Shown here in pieces: positions 8,529 through 16,276 of a stretch of DNA of 64,000 nt. The stretch is from positions 1 to 64,000 of the forward strand of contig NZ_JBHLWM010000005.1 in assembly GCF_042432815.1 (NCBI RefSeq), given 5' to 3'. The stretch's first letter is position 1; each line of letters starts with the position of its first letter. The notes beneath the pieces are model-generated. The model was not told where the DNA came from. It did no database searches and was given only the letters and a program-made list of their open reading frames with translations. A program made the translations under genes and the position numbers. Source of the DNA: Rhodopseudomonas telluris (lineage in GTDB: Bacteria > Pseudomonadota > Alphaproteobacteria > Rhizobiales > Xanthobacteraceae).

Positions 8529-9254
8529 TCAGGTGGTGTCGGACGAAGCGGCGCCCTGCTCCGCCAAGGCCCGTACGTCGGTAGCGGCGGTCTGCACGTG
8601 CTGCCGCACCAGCGTGGCGACGGCCGCTTCGTCGCGCGCTTCGATCGCGGCGACGAAAGCGCGGTGATCGTCGAGCGAGCGGCGGCGGATCGCGTCGGAT
8701 TCGAAATAGCGCTGCCGCCAGCGCCGGCTCATCAGCATCAGCGGCGTCAGCGTGCGGACCAGAATGCGGTTCTGGCTGGCGGCGACCATCGCCAGATGAA
8801 AGTCGACGTCGGCGTCGGCCGGATGGCCATCCGCCTCGATCATCGCCGCATAGGCATCGAGCAGCCCGTGCAGCTTCACCAAATCAGCCTCGGTGCGCCG
8901 GCGGCAGGCGAGCTGCAGCGCCTGTCCCTCGCAGATGATCCGCGCCTCGGTGACGTCGCGCGTCACCTGCGGATCGAACGTCAGCCCGAGATCGGCCTGC
9001 AGCACCAGCGCGTCGAGCCCGCCGTCCTCGATCGCGTTGCGCAGGAAGATGCCCGATTTCGGCTTGCGCTCGGTGATGCGCATTGCGTCGAGCACCGCCA
9101 GCGCCTCGCGCACCGAACCGCGCGCCACCCCGAACCGCTCCGACAACTCCCGCTCCGACGGCAGCCGGTCGCCCTTTGCCAGCCGGTGATGCTGGACGAA
9201 TTCGAGAGTCTTGCGGACGGTCGCGGAAGTTTCGGAACTGAGCTGCGAGGCCAT
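8529..9254 (-). CDS. GntR-family transcriptional regulator, FCD (FadR-like) subfamily
   Basis: The 241-residue regulator has a winged helix-turn-helix at about 10-70 (GDRLPSERELSERFGVARGS) and an all-helical FCD ligand domain in the C-terminal two thirds, with metal-binding type residues (DVDFHLAMVAAS, LDDHRAFVAAI). FCD proteins usually repress operons for carboxylic acid catabolism and release DNA when the acid binds. ATG at 9254 is preceded by TAGGG at a suitable distance; a TTG 15 bases upstream is a weaker choice. A perfect FadR-type palindrome overlaps the promoter side at 9269-9285, which suggests autoregulation, perhaps also control of the binding-protein gene downstream. Confidence 0.88.
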   Translation of the reverse strand: MASQLSSETSATVRKTLEFVQHHRLAKGDRLPSERELSERFGVARGSVREALAVLDAMRITERKPKSGIFLRNAIEDGGLDALVLQADLGLTFDPQVTRDVTEARIICEGQALQLACRRRTEADLVKLHGLLDAYAAMIEADGHPADADVDFHLAMVAASQNRILVRTLTPLMLMSRRWRQRYFESDAIRRRSLDDHRAFVAAIEARDEAAVATLVRQHVQTAATDVRALAEQGAASSDTT

Positions 9255-9268
9255 GACTGACCCTACCA

Positions 9269-9285
9269 ATCTGGTCAGACCAGAT
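9269..9285. promoter_or_regulatory. Predicted FCD-regulator operator
   Basis: ATCTGGTC-A-GACCAGAT is a perfect inverted repeat with 8-bp arms, 15 bases upstream of the regulator start. Its core fits the TGGTNNNACCA pattern known for FadR/PdhR-like FCD regulators. That the adjacent regulator binds it is inference. Confidence 0.7.
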
Positions 9286-9341
9286 CAAGGCGTGCAGCTG
9301 CGGCGGATTGCACCGGGCGATTGGGCAGCGCCCCTCAGCCG

Positions 9342-9426
9342 CGTAGAGCGGATAAGGCGCACCAGCGCCGCCATCCGCCACCCCACGCGCAAGACGGCGG
9401 ATGGCGTCTTCGGCTCATCCGCCCTA
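9342..9426. repeat. Pair of imperfect palindromes, GCGGAT..ATCCGC type
   Basis: The stretch holds GTAGAGCGGATAAGGCGC with GCGCCGCCATCCGCC, then GGCGGATGGCG with CTCATCCGCCCTAC in the opposite order. Repeats of the GTAGGGCGGAT / ATCCGCCCTAC type are common between genes in proteobacteria. There is no open frame of interest in this 220-base gap between the regulator and ilvC. Confidence 0.55.
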
Positions 9427-9450
9427 CCGGGTCGTCGTCCCCCGCAAACG

Positions 9451-9480
9451 AAAACGGGACCGCGTCGCCGCGGTCCCGTT
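9451..9480 (-). terminator. ilvC: Intrinsic terminator of ilvC
   Basis: A perfect 12-bp stem (AACGGGACCGCG / CGCGGTCCCGTT, loop of four) is followed on the reverse strand by TTTT. It lies 26 bases past the ilvC stop. The stem shares most of its sequence with the terminator at 7066-7093. Confidence 0.9.
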
Positions 9481-9506
9481 CCTCAAAAGCTGTCAGCTAG
9501 ACGTGC

Positions 9507-10526
9507 TTAGTTCTTGCTCTTGTCGACCAGTGCACCCTTCTTGATCCAGGGCATCATTTCGCGCAGCTTGGCGCCGACTTCTTCGATCGGATGGGCGGCG
9601 AGCTTTGCGCGGGTGGCCTTGAACGAGGTCTGGTTGACCTTGTTCTCGAGCATCCAGTTGCGGGTGAAGATGCCGTTCTGGATGTCGGCCAGCACGCGCT
9701 TCATCTCGGCCTTGGTCTCGGCGGTGACGATGCGCGGGCCAGTGACGTATTCGCCGTATTCCGCGGTGTTGGAGATCGAGTAGTTCATATTGGCGATGCC
9801 GCCTTCATAGATCAGGTCGACGATCAGCTTCACTTCGTGCAGGCACTCGAAGTAGGCCATCTCCGGCGCGTAGCCGGCTTCCACCAGCGTCTCGAAGCCG
9901 GCCTTGATCAGCTCGACCAGACCGCCGCACAGCACCACCTGCTCGCCGAACAGATCGGTCTCGCACTCTTCCTTGAACGAGGTCTCGATGATGCCGGCGC
10001 GACCGCCGCCGATCGCCGAGGCGTAGGAGAGGCCGAGGTCGTGGGCGTTGCCCGACGGATCCTGATGGATCGCGATCAGGCTCGGCACGCCGCCGCCGCG
10101 CTGATATTCCGAACGCACGGTGTGGCCCGGGCCCTTCGGTGCGACCATCAGCACGTCGAGGTCGGCGCGCGGCTCGATCAGGTTGAAGTGCACGTTGAGG
10201 CCGTGGGCGAACAGCAGCGCCGCGCCCTTCTTCATGTTGTCGTGCAGATGCTCGCGATAGATGTCGCCCTGCAGCTCGTCGGGCGTCAGCATCATGATCA
10301 CGTCGGCCCACTTCGCGGCCTCGGCGACTTCCATCACCTTGAAGCCGGCATTCTCGGCCTTCTGCGCCGAGGTCGAGCCCTTGCGCAGCGCGATCGCGAC
10401 TTCCTTGACGCCGGAATCCTTGAGGTTCAGCGCGTGGGCATGGCCCTGGCTGCCGTAGCCGACAATAGCGACCTTCTTGCCCTTGATCAGGTTCAGGTCG
10501 GCGTCGCGATCGTAGTAAACTCGCAT
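9507..10526 (-). CDS. ilvC: Ketol-acid reductoisomerase
   Basis: This enzyme converts acetolactate or acetohydroxybutyrate to the dihydroxy acid with NADPH and magnesium, the second common step to valine, leucine and isoleucine. The 339-residue length is that of class I enzymes. The Rossmann motif GYGSQGHAHALNLKDSG is near residue 23, and the magnesium-binding part includes KGPGHTVRSEY and the acidic helix ECETDLFGEQ. ATG at 10526 follows GAGGAACGAGG; upstream in-frame sequence is not conserved-looking. It is on the same strand as ilvI-ilvH but separated by a DMT transporter, so it has its own promoter and terminator. Confidence 0.97.
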   Translation of the reverse strand: MRVYYDRDADLNLIKGKKVAIVGYGSQGHAHALNLKDSGVKEVAIALRKGSTSAQKAENAGFKVMEVAEAAKWADVIMMLTPDELQGDIYREHLHDNMKKGAALLFAHGLNVHFNLIEPRADLDVLMVAPKGPGHTVRSEYQRGGGVPSLIAIHQDPSGNAHDLGLSYASAIGGGRAGIIETSFKEECETDLFGEQVVLCGGLVELIKAGFETLVEAGYAPEMAYFECLHEVKLIVDLIYEGGIANMNYSISNTAEYGEYVTGPRIVTAETKAEMKRVLADIQNGIFTRNWMLENKVNQTSFKATRAKLAAHPIEEVGAKLREMMPWIKKGALVDKSKN

Positions 10527-10721
10527 CCTCGTTCCTCGTGTTCGGCGGCCCGTCCCGCCCGTGCTGTGGTGATCGGGCCGTCCCGGCCGACCTTCGAATT
10601 GCTGCCGGTTTTTAGGGGTCCGGCTGCCCGGACACAAGCCCGCGGCGGTGATTTGTGGCCCTTTGCGGCGTCATGGCTGCCGCGGCGCGGAATCGGCGGC
10701 TTACGACTTTGGGGTGAAGCG

Positions 10722-11597
10722 TCAGGCAGTTTCGGGCAGCTCCGGCTTAGCGCGGCCGAACACGAGCATGATCGCCAGCCCGACGACCACGATCAGCATG
10801 CCGGCGAGCCGCAGCGGCCCGAAAATCTCGCCGAACACCAGGCTGGAGGCCCCCGCCCCGATGAACGGCACCAGCAGCGCGAACGGCACGACCTGCGCGG
10901 CGCTGTAAGCGTGCAGCAGCCGGCCCCAAATCCAATAGCCGACCGTGGTCGAGCCGATCGACAGCGACAGCATCGCCGCCATCACGCCGGGCGATAGATG
11001 CGTCAGTTCGCGCCAGATCGCCGGGCCGCCGTCGGTCACCAAGGCGGCGACCGCCAGCGGCGGCAGCGACGCCACGCTGATCCAAGCGAACAGATCGAGC
11101 ATCGGCACGCCCTGCGCCCGGCGCAGCAACAGATTCGACAGCGCGAACGCAATCGGCGCCGTCATGGTGACGGCGAAGGCCAGCACCGTAAAATCGTAGC
11201 CCACTGTCAGACAGATCAGCAGCAGCCCGCAGGCGGCAACACAGATGCCGGCCAATTGGGCCTTGGTCGGCCGCTCGTTCAGCAGCACCGCAGCGAACGC
11301 GATCGTGAACAGCGCCTGGCTCTGCACGATCACGGCAGTCAGTCCCGCCGGCACGCCCTGCGAGATGCCCCAGCTCTGGGTGAGATACTGCCACACGAGC
11401 AACAAACTGATGCCGATCCACACCGGCAGCGCCAGCTTCGGCCGCGGCAGCACCAGGCACGGCAGCGCCGTGATGGCGAAGCGCAGCAGATTGAGCACCG
11501 TCGGCGACATTTCGGTGAGCGCGTAGCGGGTGAATACGAAACCGAGGCCCCAGATCAGGGCAACGAGGAGCGCTAGCGCGATGTCGGCCGGCTTCAT
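10722..11597 (-). CDS. EamA/DMT-family membrane transporter
   Basis: The 291-residue inner-membrane protein has ten predicted helices in two EamA repeats (for example IALALLVALIWGLGFVFTRY at the start and GAGASSLVFGEIFGPLRLAG near the end). DMT proteins export amino acids or other metabolites by proton exchange. It sits between ilvC and ilvH, so an amino acid exporter role is an attractive guess, but no substrate can be read. ATG at 11597 follows GGCGGAAACCCA; the in-frame extension upstream is not hydrophobic and is unlikely to be real. Confidence 0.85.
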   Translation of the reverse strand: MKPADIALALLVALIWGLGFVFTRYALTEMSPTVLNLLRFAITALPCLVLPRPKLALPVWIGISLLLVWQYLTQSWGISQGVPAGLTAVIVQSQALFTIAFAAVLLNERPTKAQLAGICVAACGLLLICLTVGYDFTVLAFAVTMTAPIAFALSNLLLRRAQGVPMLDLFAWISVASLPPLAVAALVTDGGPAIWRELTHLSPGVMAAMLSLSIGSTTVGYWIWGRLLHAYSAAQVVPFALLVPFIGAGASSLVFGEIFGPLRLAGMLIVVVGLAIMLVFGRAKPELPETA

Positions 11598-11802
11598 TGG
11601 GTTTCCGCCCCGGATTCGCCGGCTCGGAAAGATGCGGCGTTTCGGGTTTCCTAGCTGATCCGACGCAGTGTCGTAACCCGCTGGCGCGCGGATCTGCATC
11701 CCGCGCAACGATGACGCAACCCGGAACGAAAAATTGCGCGGCCGGTTGGCTTCGGCACGCGCATGACGCGATGCGTAAAATCAACGGAGGATCGTTCGCC
11801 AG

Positions 11803-12201
11803 ATGGCTCTCATTCCGCACAACACCCTCGTCGTCGTCGCCGATGGCCGTGGCGCGCTGCTGCTGCGCAACAACGGCAAGCCGGCTCAGGTGACACTCCG
11901 TCAGGAGCGCAAGCTGGAGCCGGTCGATCTCGACAACGACGGCCCGTCCGGATCACGCCCGGAGGAGCAGAGCCAAAGCCAGACCGACGAAGCCACGTTC
12001 GCCAAGCAGCTCAGCAACACGATCAACAAGATGAAGCTCGACGGCGAGTTCGATCAGCTGGTGCTGGTCGCCGACCCGCAGACGCTCGGCCAGATGCGGC
12101 CGATCCTGCACAAGACCGTCGAAGCGTCACTGATCCGCTCGCTGGCGAAGGACCTGACCAACCACCCGCTTGAGCAGATCGCCGAAGCGATCGCAGCGTA
12201 G
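11803..12201 (+). CDS. Host attachment protein family (AtsE-like)
   Basis: The 132-residue protein belongs to the Host_attach family, first described as a gene needed for attachment of Agrobacterium to plant cells; its molecular role is unknown. Visible features are the N-terminal HNTLVVVADGRGALLLRN strand pair, a charged, polar middle (residues 42-62) and a C-terminal core FDQLVLVADPQTLGQMR. It has no signal peptide. GGAGG precedes ATG by about 12 bases. It converges on ilvH, with six bases between the stop codons, and seems monocistronic. Confidence 0.8.
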   Translation: MALIPHNTLVVVADGRGALLLRNNGKPAQVTLRQERKLEPVDLDNDGPSGSRPEEQSQSQTDEATFAKQLSNTINKMKLDGEFDQLVLVADPQTLGQMRPILHKTVEASLIRSLAKDLTNHPLEQIAEAIAA

Positions 12202-12207
12202 CGGAGG

Positions 12208-12750
12208 TCACATTCCCTCGGCGCCGCGGCCGATTGCTGCGACGCCGGTGCGGACCACTTCAACCAGGCCAAGCGGACGCATCAGCTCGATGAACTGATT
12301 GATCTTCGAGGTGTTGCCGGTGATCTCGAACACGAAGCTCTCGGTCGAGGCGTCGATCACGCGAGCCCGGAAGGCTTCGGCGAGCCGCAGCGACTCGACG
12401 CGGTGATCGCCGGTGCCGCGCAGCTTGACCATCGCCAACTCGCGTTCGATCGAGCGGCCGGTCAGCGTCATATCGACGACGCGATACACCGGGACCATGC
12501 GATCCAGCTGGTTCTTGATCTGCTGAATCACCATCGGCGTGCCGGTGGTCACGATGGTGACGCGCGACAGATGTTTCTGGTTCTCGGTCTCCGAAACGGT
12601 GAGGCTCTCGATGTTGTAGCCGCGCCCGGAAAACAGCCCGATCACCCGCGCCAGCACGCCGGGCTCGTTCTGCACCAGTACCGACAGCGTGTGAGTCTCG
12701 TTGGGGTCCTGGCGCTCTTCCATGAAGTAAGCGGATGCGGGCTGGGTCAT
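12208..12750 (-). CDS. ilvH: Acetolactate synthase small (regulatory) subunit
   Basis: The 180-residue subunit carries an N-terminal ACT domain (HTLSVLVQNEPGVLARVIGL, from about residue 20), the valine feedback site, and the C-terminal ALS_ss_C domain (residues about 95-170). It stimulates and regulates the catalytic subunit IlvI encoded upstream. ATG at 12750 is preceded by CAGGGAATTGAG. The gap to ilvI is 224 bases, unusually wide for this pair, because a 103-bp palindromic repeat occupies it. Confidence 0.96.
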   Translation of the reverse strand: MTQPASAYFMEERQDPNETHTLSVLVQNEPGVLARVIGLFSGRGYNIESLTVSETENQKHLSRVTIVTTGTPMVIQQIKNQLDRMVPVYRVVDMTLTGRSIERELAMVKLRGTGDHRVESLRLAEAFRARVIDASTESFVFEITGNTSKINQFIELMRPLGLVEVVRTGVAAIGRGAEGM

Positions 12751-12823
12751 CTCAATTCCCTGTCAATCTCGGGTCCGGTTGCGTCGGACAATTTCGGTTG
12801 TGCGCAGCGCCACCCCACCCTCT

Positions 12824-12926
12824 GCCGTCATCCCCGCGAAAGCGGGGATCCAGTATTCCAGAGCCTCGGCTTAACAACACGCGCTCTGGAATACTGGGTC
12901 GCCCGGTCGAGCCGGGCGATGACGGC
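12824..12926. repeat. 103-bp palindromic repeat inside the ilvI-ilvH operon
   Basis: The element is bounded by GCCGTCAT and ATGACGGC; inside it are CCCCGC / GCGGGG, the inverted pair CCAGTATTCCAGAG / CTCTGGAATACTGG and GCCCGG / CCGGGC. A decayed relative is at 30490-30600. It would be transcribed as a large folded RNA between ilvI and ilvH. Confidence 0.8.
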
Positions 12927-12974
12927 GGAGCAAGGAGCACCGCCGTTGGTAACAATCACCTCAGACCGATCACC

Positions 12975-14753
12975 TCACACCAGCGCCTTGCCGCCGGCGA
13001 AGGCGGCGGCGGTGGCTTCGTCGGTGGCTTCGGCGGGCAGCAGCATCTCGTTGTGAGCCTTGCCGGACGGGATCATCGGGAAGCAGTTCTCGAGCGATGC
13101 GACGCGGCAGTCGAACAGAACCGGCTTGTTGACCTTGATCATCTCGGCGATCGCGCCGTCGAGATCGCCCGGCTTGGTCACCTGCATGCCGACGCCGCCA
13201 TAGGCCTCGGCGAGCTTGACGAAATCGGGCATCGCCTCGGTGTAGGAATGCGACAACCGGTTGCCGTGCAGCAGTTGCTGCCACTGCCGCACCATGCCCA
13301 TGTACTGATTGTTCAGGATGAAGATCTTGATCGGCAGTTCGTACTGCACCGCCGTCGCCATCTCCTGCATCGTCATCTGCACCGAGGCGTCGCCGGCGAT
13401 GTCGACGACGAGGCTCTTGGGATGCGCCACCTGGACGCCGAGCGCAGCCGGCAGGCCGTAGCCCATGGTGCCGAGGCCACCCGAGGTCATCCAGCGCTTC
13501 GGCTGCTCGAAGCCGTAGAACTGCGCCGCCCACATCTGATGCTGACCGACTTCGGTGGTGATGTAAGTATCACGGCCGCGCGTGCCCTCGTACAGCCGCT
13601 GGATCGCGTATTGCGGCATGATCAGGTCGTTGTTCTTCTTGTATGCCAGCGAATTGCGCGCGCGCCAGGTCGCGACCTGGTGCCACCACGACTTGATATC
13701 GGGTTTCTTCGCTTCCGCCTTGAACAGCGCCAACAGATCGCCCAGCACGCTGGCGACGTCGCCGATGATTGGCACGTCGACGCGGATGTTCTTGTTGATC
13801 GACGACGGATCGATGTCGATGTGGATCTTCTTGGCGTTCGGCGCGAACGCGTCGGTGCGACCGGTGATGCGGTCGTCGAACCGCGCGCCGATGCACAGCA
13901 TGACGTCGCAATCATGCATCGTCATGTTGGCTTCGTAGGTGCCGTGCATGCCGAGCATGCCGAGCCAGTTCTTGCCGGACGCCGGATAGGCGCCGAGCCC
14001 CATCAGCGTCGAGGTGATCGGGAAATCAGTGACCTCGACCAACTCGCGCAGCAGCCGGCACGCCTCGTCGCCGGAATTGACCACGCCGCCGCCCGAATAG
14101 ATCACCGGCCGCTGCGCGCCGGCGAGCAGCGCCACCGCCTTGCGGATCTGGTTCGGATCGCCCTTGATATGCGGCTTGTAGGAGACGTGAACGTCGTCCT
14201 TGCGCGGCGGATGATAGGTGCCGGTGGCGAACTGCACGTCCTTCGGCACGTCGACCACGACCGGGCCCGGACGGCCCGACGTCGCGACGTAAAACGCCTC
14301 GTGCAGCACGCGCGCCAGATCCTTGATGTCGCGCACCAGCCAATTGTGCTTGGTGCACGGCCGGGTGATGCCGACGGTGTCGCACTCCTGGAAGGCGTCG
14401 TTGCCGATCAGATGCGTCGGCACCTGGCCGGTGATGCAGACGATCGGGATCGAATCCATCAGCGCGTCCGCGAGCGGCGTCACCATGTTGGTGGCGCCGG
14501 GGCCCGAGGTGACCAGCACGACGCCCGGCTTCCCGGTCGAGCGCGCATAGCCCTCGGCCGCGTGGCCGGCGCCCTGCTCATGGCGAACCAGGATGTGTTG
14601 GACGTCGGACTGCTGGAAGATCTCGTCATAGATCGGAAGCACCGCGCCGCCGGGATAGCCGAAAATGTGTTCGACGCCATGGTCCTTCATCGCGCGGACG
14701 ATCATCGCGGCGCCGGTCATTTGGTTCGGATCGTGGCTGGTGCTGTCGCTCAT
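12975..14753 (-). CDS. ilvI: Acetolactate synthase large (catalytic) subunit
   Basis: The 592-residue thiamine diphosphate enzyme makes acetolactate or acetohydroxybutyrate from pyruvate, the first common step in branched-chain synthesis. Domains are in the usual order: TPP pyrimidine-binding (GYPGGAVLPIYDE with the catalytic Glu in VRHEQGAGHAAEGYAR), central FAD-type domain, and TPP pyrophosphate-binding (IAGDASVQMT followed by ILNNQYMGMV). I take ATG at 14753, preceded by CGGAG; an in-frame start 75 bases upstream would lie inside the leader region just past the attenuator. Expression is predicted to be controlled by the leader peptide and terminator upstream. Confidence 0.97.
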   Translation of the reverse strand: MSDSTSHDPNQMTGAAMIVRAMKDHGVEHIFGYPGGAVLPIYDEIFQQSDVQHILVRHEQGAGHAAEGYARSTGKPGVVLVTSGPGATNMVTPLADALMDSIPIVCITGQVPTHLIGNDAFQECDTVGITRPCTKHNWLVRDIKDLARVLHEAFYVATSGRPGPVVVDVPKDVQFATGTYHPPRKDDVHVSYKPHIKGDPNQIRKAVALLAGAQRPVIYSGGGVVNSGDEACRLLRELVEVTDFPITSTLMGLGAYPASGKNWLGMLGMHGTYEANMTMHDCDVMLCIGARFDDRITGRTDAFAPNAKKIHIDIDPSSINKNIRVDVPIIGDVASVLGDLLALFKAEAKKPDIKSWWHQVATWRARNSLAYKKNNDLIMPQYAIQRLYEGTRGRDTYITTEVGQHQMWAAQFYGFEQPKRWMTSGGLGTMGYGLPAALGVQVAHPKSLVVDIAGDASVQMTMQEMATAVQYELPIKIFILNNQYMGMVRQWQQLLHGNRLSHSYTEAMPDFVKLAEAYGGVGMQVTKPGDLDGAIAEMIKVNKPVLFDCRVASLENCFPMIPSGKAHNEMLLPAEATDEATAAAFAGGKALV

Positions 14754-14828
14754 GGTGGGCTCCGGGGCGCCGTCTGGCGCTGACGTTCGGGTGGTTCGGA
14801 CAAGCTCGGGTCGAAAGCGTTCGGACAA

Positions 14829-14854
14829 TAAAAAAGGGCCCGTTCAAGGCCCTT
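14829..14854 (-). terminator. Attenuator terminator of the ilvI-ilvH leader
   Basis: On the reverse strand AAGGGCC and GGCCCTT form a 7-bp stem around TTGAACG, followed directly by TTTTATT (six T residues counting the end of the stem). It lies between the leader peptide stop (14883) and the ilvI start (14753), where an attenuation terminator is expected. Confidence 0.9.
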
Positions 14855-14855
14855 A

Positions 14856-14904
14856 GCGCACCGTCCGTTCGTGGGGTGGACTCTATCCACCCCCGGCGGT
14901 GCGC
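14856..14904 (-). promoter_or_regulatory. Leader RNA stem-loop preceding the attenuator terminator
   Basis: Two nested stems overlap the end of the leader peptide gene: outer arms GCGCACCG / CGGTGCGC (14897-14904 with 14856-14863) and a perfect inner hairpin GGGGTGGA-TAGAG-TCCACCCC at 14873-14893 with the leader stop codon TAG in its loop. This is the likely pause hairpin. I could not find a convincing antiterminator pairing by eye. Confidence 0.7.
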
Positions 14905-14948
14905 CTGGGTACGATGACGAGAAGCAGGTTGGAAATTTTGTGTCGCAT
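14883..14948 (-). CDS. ilvL: Leader peptide of the ilvI-ilvH operon
   Basis: This 21-codon frame encodes a peptide starting MRHKIS and containing the run Asn-Leu-Leu-Leu-Val-Ile-Val before PRR. Six consecutive branched-chain codons (CTG CTT CTC GTC ATC GTA) directly before an RNA hairpin and a terminator are the hallmark of ribosome-mediated attenuation: when Leu, Val or Ile tRNA is short the ribosome stalls there. The start codon lies about 27 bases after the predicted transcription start. The Shine-Dalgarno sequence is weak. It is too short for ordinary gene finding. Confidence 0.9.
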   Translation of the reverse strand: MRHKISNLLLVIVPRRTAGGG

Positions 14949-14981
14949 GTGGCCAGCTCAGCTTCCCAAAGGTTGCGCGGG

Positions 14982-15009
14982 ACCATACCCCCGAAACCTC
15001 GAATGTCAA
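14982..15009 (-). promoter_or_regulatory. Sigma-70-like promoter of ilvL-ilvI-ilvH
   Basis: TTGACA (15009-15004) and TATGGT (14987-14982) are separated by 16 bases on the reverse strand. Immediately upstream of the -35 box is the inverted repeat TAAGG-N6-CCTTA (15025-15040), a possible regulator site. Confidence 0.75.
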
Positions 15010-15331
15010 GGCGTGCAGACGCCGTAAGGATCACACCTTAGCCGGATTTCCGCGTGCTCGCGAGAGGTAATAAGTGGCAGGCGCCATGCCAAGCCGCTCT
15101 GCGTTCGGGTCACTGAAACGGCTGCGTCCGCCTCATGTGGTCACGCGCACCCTTCGGCGCCAGCCTCCTCCAACCCCAACACGTCGTTCCGGGGGCGCGA
15201 GCCTAGCTTGCGAACCCGAAATCCTGAGAGTTCGGGGCACCCCGCCCCTTGCCAAAACCGTGAGATTCCCGGGTTCGCACCATCGCGGCCGGCAAGCCCG
15301 GCCCCGTTGGTGCGCCCCCGGAAAGACGGTG
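15010..15331. other. Intergenic region between ilv promoter and miaA
   Basis: These 322 bases hold no supportable gene. They contain the possible operator TAAGG-N6-CCTTA at 15025-15040 and, from 15182, a large palindromic repeat that ends next to the miaA stop codon. Confidence 0.7.
15182..15327. repeat. Palindromic repeat of the CGTTCCGGGGGCGC class
   Basis: The ends CGTCGTTCCGGGGGCGC and GCGCCCCCGGAAAGACG are imperfect inverted copies. Inside are GCGAACCC / GGGTTCGC and GGCCGGC / GCCCGGCC arms. It resembles the element at 47724-47825. It directly abuts miaA and may act as its transcription end. Confidence 0.65.
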
Positions 15332-16276
15332 TTAGGGACGCATAATGACGGAGTGCAGGAACGCGCTCGCCTCCTCCGGCTTCACCCACCTGAACTCAGG
15401 TAACTGGTGCCGGAACCAGGTGAACTGCCGCTTGGCATAATGCCGTGTATCAGCGGCCCCAATCACGGCCGCCTCCTCCACCGACAGCTCGCCGCGCAGA
15501 TGCCGGATCAGCGCCGGGACGCCGTGGGCCTTCATCGCCGGCAGCAGCGGGTCGAGCCCCCGCGCCGCCAGCGCCGCGACCTCGTCGAGCGCGCCGGCCT
15601 GCAGCATCGCGGTGAATCGGGCATCGATCCGCGCATACAGCGCCTCCCGATCCAGCGCCAGAAACAGCGCCGTGACGCCATCCGGCGGCAGCAGCGGCGG
15701 CGAAGCCTCGCCGTGCCAGTCGGCCAGCGGTCGTCCGGTGGCCAGCACCACTTCCAGCGCCCGGGCGATCCGGGAGCGGTCGACAGGCGCCAGCCGGTCG
15801 GCCGCGGCGGGATCGTACCGGGCGAGCTCGGCATGCAGCGCCAGCACACCGTCCCGGTCGAGCCGCAGCCGCACCGCGTCGCGCACCTCCGCCGGCACCG
15901 GCGGGACCGCCGACAGGCCTCGGGTCAGCGCCTTGAAATAGAGCCCGGTGCCGCCGATGAAGATCGGCAGCCGGCCGGCCGCCCGCGCCTCGGCCAGTGC
16001 CCCGGCCGCAGCCTCGACGAATGCCCCCGCGGAAAAATTCACCGCAGCATCGACCGTGCCGTAGAGGCGGTGCGGGACCAGCGCCTCCTCGGCCGGCGTC
16101 GGCCGGGCGGTGATGATCCGCAAATCGCGATACACCTGCATCGAATCGGTATTGATGACCACGCCGTCGCAGGCCTGGGCCAGCCGCAGGGCGAGCGCCG
16201 ACTTGCCGCTGGCGGTCGGCCCTGCGATAAGCACGGCCGCCGGCCTTTGCCCCTGCTCCGGAACCGCTCCCGACAT
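15332..16276 (-). CDS. miaA: tRNA dimethylallyltransferase
   Basis: The enzyme transfers a dimethylallyl group from DMAPP to N6 of adenosine-37 in tRNAs that read codons starting with U. The 314-residue protein shows the P-loop GPTASGKSA near residue 18, DSMQVYRD (the conserved Asp for tRNA binding), GGTGLYFKAL and the C-terminal RQFTWFRHQ segment. ATG at 16276 overlaps the divergent serB ATG at 16275, so the two genes have no spacer; an alternative ATG at 16297 would add seven residues and overlap serB further. No strong Shine-Dalgarno is visible for either start. Confidence 0.95.
   Translation of the reverse strand: MSGAVPEQGQRPAAVLIAGPTASGKSALALRLAQACDGVVINTDSMQVYRDLRIITARPTPAEEALVPHRLYGTVDAAVNFSAGAFVEAAAGALAEARAAGRLPIFIGGTGLYFKALTRGLSAVPPVPAEVRDAVRLRLDRDGVLALHAELARYDPAAADRLAPVDRSRIARALEVVLATGRPLADWHGEASPPLLPPDGVTALFLALDREALYARIDARFTAMLQAGALDEVAALAARGLDPLLPAMKAHGVPALIRHLRGELSVEEAAVIGAADTRHYAKRQFTWFRHQLPEFRWVKPEEASAFLHSVIMRP

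Noticed and set aside
12735..14783. 682-codon open frame on the plus strand opposite ilvI
   Set aside because: Antisense to a full-length, fully motif-bearing ilvI. Arg/His/Asp-rich translation typical of shadow frames in GC-rich DNA; no recognisable domain.
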